Position numbers and translations under genes: made by a program. Below the pieces are notes generated by a model. That model was given only the letters and a program-made list of their open reading frames with translations, was not told the origin of the DNA and did not search any database. Shown in pieces: positions 38,025-46,900 of a stretch of DNA of 64,000 bases. This DNA comes from Hyphochytrium catenoides (taxonomy: Eukaryota > Sar > Hyphochytriomycetes > Hyphochytriales > Hyphochytriaceae): the NCBI GenBank assembly GCA_900088475.1, contig FLMG01003686.1, positions 1-64,000 of the forward strand, in the 5' to 3' direction. Position 1 is the first letter of the stretch, and each line of letters starts with the position of its first letter.

Positions 38025-39461
38025 ATGTCAGGCTATACGTTTGTCACAGATCTCTTCGGCTACACAGCAGAGATTGTGAGGATACAGGATGATCAGCCTC
38101 TACGCATCGTCGGCTTTGAGCATATAAAGCGACATAACTATAATGTTATTTGTTGGGAGACCAAACCGGCGGTATATGAGAGTGTTCTTCCAGTTCGTGA
38201 GGGTGCGCTGGGTGAGATATGGAGGGACTCACATACCGGGAAGGTCATGTTCAAGCGGCTAAGTGGTCGCTGGACACAGAAGCTTCCTGACGGCAGTATT
38301 ATCTCCATTGAAGAAGGGCCTGTTGAGGTGACCCGAGAGATTTGGTATGAATCCAAGTTTCTCTTCCGAATCCACTATTCATTGGTGGACGCCGAGAATG
38401 CTAGCAAGCAATATAACACCCTTTCCAGAACACTGATGATCGAAGAAGATGTGATTGGCTCTCTCTACTGTTTCAAAACGAAGAGGCTCTTCAAGATTCA
38501 TAACGAAGGGCAGATCAAGATCCACGGAAGTGTTATCTATCTGAAGAAGCCACGGATAAGAGGCTACGGAAGGATTCATTTTGAAGGGGATAGATGCCGG
38601 AACGTTGATGACCGTCTTCAAGTAAGGCAGATAGTGGCACACGCGGCGTTTAGAGCTATTCACAGGTACAGGCCAGGGGGTGGTCGTAGAGAACTATACA
38701 TTCTTACTTACTGGGATCTAATCCGGTCCAAGGATGACGATACGTCCGTTTATCTCTTCTTACCCTACTACCACACCGACGTTGTGACCTATGATGAAGA
38801 TTCAAGTATAGTGGAGTTGCCCGGACAACGTCATCCTACAGATAAGGAGCGAAGTAGTTCCGCGGAGCGAAGTAGTCCCACCGCAAAGAGGGCGCGGACA
38901 ACGGCAACGACCATAGAACCAGACTGCACTGTTGGAGACGAATCTGATGGACCCTCCATTAGATCGTTCACGGACCAACAAGAGCACCACGTAGAGACTA
39001 CAGAGCAACCATCCGCCATACAAGAGCAACCATCCGCCATACAAGAGCAACCATCCGCCATACAAGAGCAACCATCCGCCATACAAGAGCAACCAGCCGC
39101 CATACAAGAGCAACCAGCCGCCATACAAGAGCAACCAGTCGCCATACAAGAGCAACCAGCCGCCATACAAGGTCACGAGAATGACAACGATAGTGACTGT
39201 ACAGAGATTGTGGACTACCAAGAGGACCCAGCAAGTGTGCAAATGACTAGTACTGAGGTTGACGAGATCCGGAGTCTTGTACGGGACATTATTACCCCAG
39301 TCTCGGTTGAGAACTACAAACCAGCTATCACATGGCTAGAATCACTTGTACCTGCGCCAAGGCCAGATGAGCACCCAGTGTGCCGAGCAATACGGCGCTC
39401 ATTGGCCCAGATCACTGACAAGAATTTTTCACAAGCCAAAGAATATCTGTTGAAGATTTAA
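38025..39461 (+). CDS. Hypothetical protein with QEQPSAI repeat tract
   Basis: 478 residues. The first 265 form a soluble, beta-rich region with no recognised motif, partly resembling two tandem halves (RIVGFEHIKRHNYNVIC and similar). A disordered Ser/Thr/Lys segment carries a possible nuclear signal (TAKRARTT, about 288). Residues about 327-382 are eight 7-residue repeats (EQPSAIQ / EQPAAIQ). The C-terminal 75 residues form a small helical domain. The neighbouring gene is convergent 19 bp away. Function unknown. Confidence 0.7.
   Translation: MSGYTFVTDLFGYTAEIVRIQDDQPLRIVGFEHIKRHNYNVICWETKPAVYESVLPVREGALGEIWRDSHTGKVMFKRLSGRWTQKLPDGSIISIEEGPVEVTREIWYESKFLFRIHYSLVDAENASKQYNTLSRTLMIEEDVIGSLYCFKTKRLFKIHNEGQIKIHGSVIYLKKPRIRGYGRIHFEGDRCRNVDDRLQVRQIVAHAAFRAIHRYRPGGGRRELYILTYWDLIRSKDDDTSVYLFLPYYHTDVVTYDEDSSIVELPGQRHPTDKERSSSAERSSPTAKRARTTATTIEPDCTVGDESDGPSIRSFTDQQEHHVETTEQPSAIQEQPSAIQEQPSAIQEQPSAIQEQPAAIQEQPAAIQEQPVAIQEQPAAIQGHENDNDSDCTEIVDYQEDPASVQMTSTEVDEIRSLVRDIITPVSVENYKPAITWLESLVPAPRPDEHPVCRAIRRSLAQITDKNFSQAKEYLLKI
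39003..39170 (+). repeat. 21-bp tandem repeat, eight copies
   Basis: GAGCAACCATCCGCCATACAA repeated eight times with single-base changes (Ser, Ala or Val at one position), in frame within the gene at 38025-39461. Confidence 0.95.
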
Positions 39462-39480
39462 CACATAGGTAGTAGAATGT

Positions 39481-40695
39481 CTACTTCTTGCCACGGTACA
39501 GGTAGCGTCTGTAACGTCCAATCATATCAAACTCAGACTTCAGAGGCCAGTAGGTCTTAGTATGAGATGGTCCCTTCACTGCTTCTGGATACATCTTACA
39601 GATATGGTCCTTCAGTTCATCCAGCAGCACACACGCTCCTGGATAGCGCTTGCTGAAGTGTCGAAGATGCTGAAGGAGGCATCGTAGCTCCTCCACTGGT
39701 TCCAGTACTTTGCACCATTGAAACCAGCAGTCACGGGGCACCTTCACATGCCTACCGCGGGGGTCACCCACAAGATCTTCCAGGCGCTTGGCCACCTTCA
39801 CAAGCAGCCTCTTCAGCTCTGGAGCCTTTAGCTTATCACCATAGTGAACATAGTCATCGCAGTGTACCATCACACTCGCTATCTCGATAGTCACATCAGT
39901 GGTGTCCTGGAGCTTCATCCGAGTGAACATACGTTCATAGGGACAGTTGCTGGCGATCTGGGCAACCCAGAAGTCATGGATGGCGTCTGTAGCGTTCCCC
40001 AATGCCTTCAACCGCTTCCATTCGTTTTCGCTGTCAGGAGATCCCACCCACTTGACCAGGTAGCCCCGACTGGGACAATAGTCCACAATACACTCAATCT
40101 CATACTCTTCCAGAGTAGTAGTAGTAGGGGTAGCCTCCAGATGCTTAGCGCGGTACTTGAACGGCAAGCCGTCAACTGCAAGATCGACATCTGTGTCAAC
40201 AAATTCACCACGCACAGCAAAGTTCAGAGACGGGGTGCGATAGCAAGGGCGAGGAGAGTCTGCGCCTGGCTCGAAGTCTTCTGAAGCATCGTCCTCAGCA
40301 TCAGCGGGCGGATCAACGGCTTCCTCAACTGGATCCTCAGGTACCAGCTCAGGAACATCCTCGTCCTCTTCAACTTGAGCATGTGGCATCTGTACGCGTC
40401 TGATCTCCTCAACGTCTAGATGTCTGATCTCCTCAACGTCTGGACGTCTGAGTTCGTCAACGTCTGCAAGTTTGAGCTGTCTCTCCCGCAACAACAGCCT
40501 CTGTTCGCGAGCGTCTAGCTCTTCCTGCTTTGCAAGTTGCGCAGAGTACAGTCTCCAGAGCGAGATAATACCTTTCACCATCAGTACAGAACTAACAAAT
40601 ACAATTGAAATTGTAGATGGAGCTGGTGATGTCATCAGCCCGTCCAAGATAGACGGACAGACTTCCTCTTCGTAAACAATTACCTGAGTCTCCAT
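39481..40695 (-). CDS. Membrane-anchored chromodomain protein
   Basis: 404 residues. A hydrophobic helix at about 27-47 (STISIVFVSSVLMVKGIISL) is followed by a charged coiled coil with a DVEEIR repeat (about 55-100) and an acidic linker. A chromodomain lies at about 196-243 (EEYEIECIVDYC...YLVKWVGSPDSENEWKRL...AIHDFW). Chromodomains usually bind methylated histone tails through an aromatic cage. Here Y198 and W216 are present, but the third cage position appears to be Ser219. The C-terminal 150 residues are unrecognised. A chromodomain with a membrane anchor is unusual. It might link viral or host chromatin to a membrane, or the hydrophobic N-terminus may serve another purpose. Confidence 0.78.
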   Translation of the reverse strand: METQVIVYEEEVCPSILDGLMTSPAPSTISIVFVSSVLMVKGIISLWRLYSAQLAKQEELDAREQRLLLRERQLKLADVDELRRPDVEEIRHLDVEEIRRVQMPHAQVEEDEDVPELVPEDPVEEAVDPPADAEDDASEDFEPGADSPRPCYRTPSLNFAVRGEFVDTDVDLAVDGLPFKYRAKHLEATPTTTTLEEYEIECIVDYCPSRGYLVKWVGSPDSENEWKRLKALGNATDAIHDFWVAQIASNCPYERMFTRMKLQDTTDVTIEIASVMVHCDDYVHYGDKLKAPELKRLLVKVAKRLEDLVGDPRGRHVKVPRDCWFQWCKVLEPVEELRCLLQHLRHFSKRYPGACVLLDELKDHICKMYPEAVKGPSHTKTYWPLKSEFDMIGRYRRYLYRGKK

Positions 40696-41027
40696 CAGTC
40701 CGTCGTTGCTTGGCTTCTAGGTGTGAGCTGCAGTGTTGTTGACTAAGCAAATGAAGTTCTGAAGATGCTTCTGCAAGGCGTCAGTAGTTCCAGTTCCTCA
40801 ACTTTCGAAAAAAATATAGTCGTTATTGTTCAGTAGCAGCTGCCTTCTCAAGTAACCGGTAACGGCTTCTGTTCTGTTCTACTGTTTTCTGTCAGTTCTA
40901 GAATTTCCCCGAGCAGAGAAGTTCAAAAGTGATTTTGTAAGGACAACAGAGGACAATATCTTGTCAACTGTTATTTATAAATGTATATATAGGCAACAAC
41001 TTATCCATTCCTAGTATATAGCCCAAG
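40696..41027. other. Intergenic region with promoter elements
   Basis: 332 bp between divergent starts and no supported gene. It contains an A-run followed by ATATAG (about 40808-40820) and a TATATATAG element at 40984-40992, 36 nt before the ATG at 41028. Confidence 0.5.
40984..40992 (+). promoter_or_regulatory. TATA-like element
   Basis: TATATATAG located 36 nt upstream of the ATG at 41028. It is identical to the elements upstream of TFIIB and of the small membrane gene at 54786-54992. Confidence 0.45.
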
Positions 41028-41318
41028 ATGGATATCCCTCGGGTCCGAACACCGGTACAAGTTCTTCTAGATATGAAACACACGCTCGAAGATGAGCAAG
41101 CTAAGAGAGCGCAAATGGTTGAAATCCAAAGAGAGCGCCTGGAACTAATGATCAATGAGGCTAACGCCTCTGGTCGTAAGCAGGTTGAGTTTACGGACTT
41201 TAAGATGTTTGATGAAAACTCCAAGATTTTGACCGATCTGGGATACGCCATTGTAATGAATAACGGTGCGCTCTGTTGTGACCCGCCAAAGTATACGTGG
41301 ACAATCTCATGGCCTTAA
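41028..41318 (+). CDS. Small hypothetical protein, 96 residues
   Basis: An N-terminal helical/coiled-coil half (LLDMKHTLEDEQAKRAQMV, then QRERLELMINEA) is followed by a compact C-terminal part with two cysteines and aromatic residues (GALCCDPPKYTWTISW). It is preceded by a TATATATAG box, which supports a real gene. The opposite-strand frame at 40964-41251 is a shadow. Function unknown. Confidence 0.65.
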   Translation: MDIPRVRTPVQVLLDMKHTLEDEQAKRAQMVEIQRERLELMINEANASGRKQVEFTDFKMFDENSKILTDLGYAIVMNNGALCCDPPKYTWTISWP

Positions 41319-41452
41319 GACCCTACTTCGTTCTTTTTTATTTAGTTAACAATGTAGTATCCGCAGTTTATCAATCTTATCCTCAGGCTTCTCATTTTGT
41401 TCTTGGACGTACACATCTGTCAAATTTTCTCTTTGGTAGAGTATAATGAGAA

Positions 41453-41827
41453 ATGGCAGCAGCAGCGACCTTTGACTTGCAGGAACCATGGTTCACTCAC
41501 ATTGCTAGGGGTAACAAGGTGATTGAGGGCCGGCTGGGCAAAGGGAAGTTCTTGGAGCTAGTGGTCGGCCAAAGGATCAGGTTTATAAATAAAGCCAAGA
41601 AGGTATGCGCTATCGTCACCGACATCAAGAAATACAAGACCTTTGAAGAATACCTGAGCCACGAAGGTCTTTCTAGGACGTTGCCTGGTGTACATACAAT
41701 AGCCGATGGAGTGAAGGTCTATCGGCAATACTATAGCCAAGACAAGGAACGTGAGTTTGGTATTATAGCCATACACCTCAAGAAGACAAAATGCTTCTTA
41801 GGTGGGAGATCTAAGCGATCGAATTAG
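41453..41827 (+). CDS. ASCH domain protein
   Basis: 124 residues covering one ASCH fold: LQEPWFTHIARGNKVIEGRL at the N-terminus, a VGQRIRFIN strand, KKYKTFEEYLSHEGL, then LPGV and YSQDKEREFGIIAIHLK. ASCH is related to PUA and is thought to bind RNA or modified nucleotides; giant viruses often carry one. The basic residues in EGRL-KGK suit ligand contact. A perfect 16-bp palindrome follows 13 nt after the stop. Confidence 0.85.
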   Translation: MAAAATFDLQEPWFTHIARGNKVIEGRLGKGKFLELVVGQRIRFINKAKKVCAIVTDIKKYKTFEEYLSHEGLSRTLPGVHTIADGVKVYRQYYSQDKEREFGIIAIHLKKTKCFLGGRSKRSN

Positions 41828-41839
41828 GTAATCACCAGG

Positions 41840-41855
41840 TGCGCCAGCTGGCGCA
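41840..41855. terminator. Perfect 16-bp palindrome at ASCH gene 3' end
   Basis: TGCGCCAGCTGGCGCA is fully self-complementary. It lies 13 nt after the ASCH stop and about 80 nt from the end of the convergent MSV199 gene. A likely transcript-end hairpin, although such a palindrome could also bind a dimeric protein. Confidence 0.5.
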
Positions 41856-41932
41856 GCAAGATATCACGATCGTTGAGTGGCACATCACTCTGTTATTTTT
41901 TTATTGTTATCTTCGCAGCAAGTTTGGGCCTC

Positions 41933-43135
41933 TTATGGGATAGCTACATTGTACCTCTCATTAATACACTGACGTATCTTATCTATCAACTCCTTCTCAG
42001 TAATCTTCTTAGGGTTGATAGTAATGGTCGTACCATCAATCTTAATTGGAGGCGAGTCAGCCAACTCCCGTCGCATTTCCTGCTTTTGAGAGGTTGGTAT
42101 CTTCAGCGCTGTGATATCCTTCTTCATAGCTTTCACCTCCTCGCGTATGAGCTTTTTGAAAATGTTGTAGCGGTCAATGGGATTCGGCTCATAGTCGCAT
42201 AGCAACAATAGAGAATGTGACTTAGCATGTTTCTTCAAGAGCTTATCAACTCGCTTTTTCTGGCCCCGAACCACTATGGATTTCTCCTGATGAGAGTTGA
42301 TTCTTAGGACAGCAAACTGGTGCTGTAGCTCCTGGTCATCGGGACGTTGGTTCCTGTCCTCAAGCGTTTCCTCAAAGACTTCGCGTATGTCATCAATCTT
42401 ATCCTCAAGCCTCTCATTTTGTTCTTGGACATATACAAGTTCCTCCTGAAGGTCTTCATTCTGGTTAAGGATTCTACCAGTGTCATTCAGGACTTGCTTC
42501 AACTGCTGCTCCAGACGGTCAATTTTGTCATCCTTCATAGTAACAATCCTTGTGTTGTACATCTCCACATACTGACAATGAAACGCAACCGCTTGTTCAA
42601 GAGTAAGGTAGTAGTCTGAGTACTCATCGCTATTGTATGAGCGCATAAGACACTTCTTGAATGCTTTCGCAGAGAGCATGTATATTTTCTTGTTAGAGCC
42701 ACCACGCTTGCTTTCTTGCTGTCCCAGCTGGGACACCTGATAATCTCGCCCTTGAACGAACTTGTTGCGAATCAGCGTCCTTTCAATATGGGCAGAGGTG
42801 TTGGCCGTGACCACCCCATACTTCTTGAGTATATCTCCTGGGATCACGAACTTCTTCTTACTGAGGCACAGCTTAAGAAAGTCCTCCATGAAGGACAGGT
42901 CCACGTCAGGAAAGCACTCCACACGTGCTTGAGAGAAGTACCTCTGGAAGTCCAACTTTGTCAGAGTGGTTACAAGTCTGGTATTGAAAGCCTCAAGGGC
43001 AAGGACGATTGGGTCTTGATCTGCGATTGAGGATTTGTTCCGCCATTGTCGATAGGTCTTCTTAAACTTTACTTGTTGATGAGCAGGAATTTCTGGTGCA
43101 AGGTGATCCCAACTGTGACAATTGGAATCTGACAT
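41933..43135 (-). CDS. MSV199 / DUF3627 domain protein (copy 2)
   Basis: 400 residues with the same plan as the gene at 28411-29652. An MSV199 domain (about 50-175; ERTLIRNKFVQGRDYQV, YMLSAKAFKKCLMRSYNSDEYSDYYLTLE) is followed by a coiled coil (about 185-260) and a DUF3627-like C-terminus (about 275-395; LLCDYEPNPIDRYNIFKKL). The two copies are clearly paralogous but well diverged, so the duplication is old. A DNA-binding or transcription-related role is inferred from BRO-like relatives. Confidence 0.88.
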   Translation of the reverse strand: MSDSNCHSWDHLAPEIPAHQQVKFKKTYRQWRNKSSIADQDPIVLALEAFNTRLVTTLTKLDFQRYFSQARVECFPDVDLSFMEDFLKLCLSKKKFVIPGDILKKYGVVTANTSAHIERTLIRNKFVQGRDYQVSQLGQQESKRGGSNKKIYMLSAKAFKKCLMRSYNSDEYSDYYLTLEQAVAFHCQYVEMYNTRIVTMKDDKIDRLEQQLKQVLNDTGRILNQNEDLQEELVYVQEQNERLEDKIDDIREVFEETLEDRNQRPDDQELQHQFAVLRINSHQEKSIVVRGQKKRVDKLLKKHAKSHSLLLLCDYEPNPIDRYNIFKKLIREEVKAMKKDITALKIPTSQKQEMRRELADSPPIKIDGTTITINPKKITEKELIDKIRQCINERYNVAIP

Positions 43136-43256
43136 GCTAGCATTTCTGGCTCATCATCATCAACAAAAAAATAACAACTCAAGTATTGCTTGTATTTTTA
43201 TAAATCTCGGATTTGCAAAACAGTATAAAACAAAGACCTTTGATGGCAATAATTGT

Positions 43257-43751
43257 TTAAAGGTCTGAGTTTTCCCACTCTTGTTTGGAGATCAATGAGA
43301 CGTACACATCCTTGTAACCGTCAAAGATGATGTCTCCTTTGTGTGTCAGTGTCAAGTTCTCACCTGTAACTTCCCAAGAGGCACGCAGCTTATCAGGAAG
43401 CTTCATTTCCCAGTCACCATGATTCTCCAAGTCAATCAAGGCATGGAGTGTTAACCCTTGTTTGCGTTGCATAGTGACAGTGAGAGTTATTGGACTGTTG
43501 TAGAGAATGCGATCTTTCTGTGCGATGATAACGTACCCTTGGTGCTGACCATTCTTCTTTGGGGAAATAAATAATTGAAAGTCGGTGTACCCTGTGTCCG
43601 TCAGAAATGCATCAGAAGCCACCCAATAGCCAACGATAGAAGAACTGCTCTGACACATATCCCTGTAAGACTGTCCTGTTAGGGTGATCGTGGCAACAAC
43701 AATTATTGCCAACACTACTAATAGCCCCCTGTGGAAGTCTTGCAGGGCCAT
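43257..43751 (-). CDS. Signal-anchored small protein, 164 residues
   Basis: An N-terminal hydrophobic helix (about 8-28, LLVVLAIIVVATITL) acts as signal anchor. The rest is a beta-rich ectodomain (IVGYWVASDAFLTDTGYTDF; GYVIIAQKDRILYN). The G-x-W-x-A-x-x-x-F-x-x-x-x-G start followed by GY-I-I strands resembles a family of short membrane proteins repeatedly seen in giant virus genomes; this is from memory and tentative. Function unknown, possibly a virion membrane component. Confidence 0.65.
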   Translation of the reverse strand: MALQDFHRGLLVVLAIIVVATITLTGQSYRDMCQSSSSIVGYWVASDAFLTDTGYTDFQLFISPKKNGQHQGYVIIAQKDRILYNSPITLTVTMQRKQGLTLHALIDLENHGDWEMKLPDKLRASWEVTGENLTLTHKGDIIFDGYKDVYVSLISKQEWENSDL

Positions 43752-43916
43752 TTGCTTCTGATACCTGGCGCCCCACTTGTTATTCTGCTGCCAAGTCTTC
43801 CAACCTCTGTGTGAAAGGCTGTATGAACTCCTGTATATCCTATCAATAGAAATTCTTAATTTTAAATTTTCGAAGACTACATTTATATAGTGAAGCTATC
43901 TTCGGGGCAACGAGTC

Positions 43917-46900
43917 ATGGCTACCTACGACATGGCCACGCATCAACCTTCATCGATAGAGTATGAGCTACGGAAGTACTCTCTTCATCAGATGGATGCA
44001 AATGACTCGGGGGATGAGCCTGACGTCGTCGGTGGGATGACTGATGAGGACAACATCCGCAGCTACCAACCTGACTTGACGCCGACAAGGGACTACACGT
44101 CGGTAGTCAACGTGGAGAACTCCGACCTAACGGAAGATGACCTGCAAACCTATCTCTATTCTATCATTGACTATCAAGGTCTAGTGGGACACAACATCGT
44201 TGCCTATAGCGAGTTCCTGGACCGAGGTATTGCTGAGATCATTCAACGTTTGTTCAACATCGAGAGGCCATTCCCTAATCTCCGTGACCAGACAGAGAAT
44301 GACCGAAGGATCAAGACTATCCGACTCAACATGGAGTTCTCTGATGTAATGGTTGGACTGCCAACCGTTGGCCAGTTCCGCGGAGGAGAGACCCAACCAC
44401 TCTTCCCAAGAGAAGCCAGACTCACTGGTGTTCCCTACTCCGCACCCATTACAATGACTTGTGTCATTACAATGACAGCCATTGACTACAATAACAATGA
44501 AGATCGTGCTACTGTCAAGGTGGGGACGTTCAGCCCATGTAATGTCCCCATCATGACAGGATCCAGCCGCTGCCACACCGTGAACATGACCCGCGCCGCT
44601 CTGAAGTTCCATGGCGAAGATCCCAATGAAGAAGGAGGAGTCTTTGTACTGAAGAACCAAGAATACATCATTGACCACATCGAGAGCTCCAGGTTCAACA
44701 AGCTCCAATGCCACTTCATCGATTCTGCAGAAGTTAACCGTGGAGACTTCCTTAGCCAGCCTCCCAACGAGCGCTTCGGTAACAGTAGTCAACTGAAAGT
44801 ATCTCTCATGGCCAATGGGCAAATCTCTGTAGAGATCAACAGCATCAAGTTTCTCAATGTCAAGATTCCCTTCTACCTGGTCTATCGCCTCATGGGCATG
44901 AACGATGCATCTGAGATCATCAAGACAATCATCTTTGACCTGAACTCTACTAACCCTGATGATATGAAGATGAAACAGATACTCAACAATGCCTTCCACA
45001 TCGTGGACAAGCGCTTTGGCCATGTACAATACGAAGCTAACCGGAAAGCTTTCATCGAAGGCATGGCTCGGGAGATGGTCAAGAGTCACACCAACCGTCA
45101 GCTGACCGATGATGACAAGGAGACCAAGAGTTATGTCAATCAGGATCTGCTAGTGAACATGGACAATGTCTTTCTTCCCCACATCGGCAGAACAGCAGAC
45201 ACACGCATCCTGAAGCTCCGTACGTTGGGTGCGATGATCCGCGAAGTACTACTGACTCACCTCAACGTCATACCCACTAGCGATCGTGATTCTCTTGCCA
45301 ACAAGAGAATGCAGGGTGCAGGGACTTGCATGCCCAAGCTCTTCAAGACTCTCTTTAACAGCTGTCTCATCTCCCTATTCCTTAAAGCTGTCCGAAAGGA
45401 GATTAAGAATACGCCGTGGGACCAGATCAAGAGCAACATGAACCGCATCAAGGACTTATTTGAGAACGTGGCACATAACAATGATCTCACTCGTAACTTG
45501 GAGTCAGGGATCACGTCTAGTGGCAAGAGCATCCCAAATCCCAAAAAGGAAATTGCCAATAGGGTCAGCTCAAAGGCTCTGGAGCGCAAGAACTTCTTGA
45601 ACTATGTCTGCTCCTTACGATCCATCACCAGTCATGGTAGCAGCAATGCTAGCAAGCAGACCAAGCGTGCTGACGAGATCAGACGTGTCCATCCAACCAT
45701 GACGGGCTATATCTGTCCCATTCATAGTGCAGATTCAGGAGAGAATGTTGGTACGAAGAAGAACCTGGCACTCACAGCTACCATCTGCGGTGCCGGCAAC
45801 TCTTACAATCTGAAGATCAAACTTCTATCTGATCCTGATATCATTGAGCTTCGCAAGGTGAAGTCCGAGGATATCTCTCGTCAGAAGCTCTCTATGGTTT
45901 ATGTAAATGGTGAATGGATCGGTTGTGCGAAGGATGGTCATCGTCTGGTATCCAAGTACCGTCAACTGCGCCGTGAGCAGAAGATAGTTGACCGCTTTAC
46001 AACCATTGTATGGGACACCCTGACGGACAAGGTGGAGTTCCTCTTGGATGCTGATCGGCTCACGCGCCCACTCCTTATTGTTGATTCTAACATTGAGGAG
46101 TATAAGAAAGCTAAGCGCGAGGGCAAGGATATCCCCTTTGTGCAGAATGTCCATCTCACTCGTCAACACATTGATGACCTGAAGCTGGGGAAGATCAACT
46201 TTGGAGACCTGTTGGACGCTGGCATTGTAGAGTACATCTCTCCAGAAGAACAAGAGAATTGCTGGATCTGTCCTAGCATCAATGACCTCCAGATCCATAA
46301 GAACAACGTGTTGAACCAGTATACACATCTGGAGGTCGAGGCTTCTATCTTGGCACTGGCAAGTCACATCTCGGTCCTCGCCAACTACACACAGCCTGCA
46401 AGATCCACGTACGAGTCCACCCAATCTCGACAGACCGCTGGATGGTATGCCCTGAACTTCGCAGACCGCGCCGACAAGAACAAGACTTGGCAGTACTACA
46501 ATCAGACCCCACTCTGTCGGACCATCACTGCCCGGTACGTCCCACCTAACGGTAACAACTTGTGGATTGGCTACATCTGCAATGGCGTGAACCAAGAAGA
46601 CTCCGCATCCTTCAAGAAGTCAGCATCCGAGCGTGGCCTCTTCAGCTGCGCTTTCTTCAAGAAGGAGTCTCATGAACTGGAACAAGATGAAGAGTTTGCC
46701 AATCCAGACCCTCGCAGGACCAAGAGCATGAAGTCCAACGCCAACTATAACAAACTTGTTGATGGTGTTGTTCCAGTGGGGACCATAGTGGTCAAGGGTG
46801 ATATCCTAATGGGGATCATCATGAAGAACAATCGGCGCGGCCAGTCCAACAAGAATGCCGATTATGAGTATATTGATAGATCTATCATGTACAAGTCCAC

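Noticed and set aside
44181-45089. 302-codon antisense frame in RPB2, and another at 45825-46595
   Set aside because: RPB2 is certain on the plus strand; these have no domains and follow its codon pattern.
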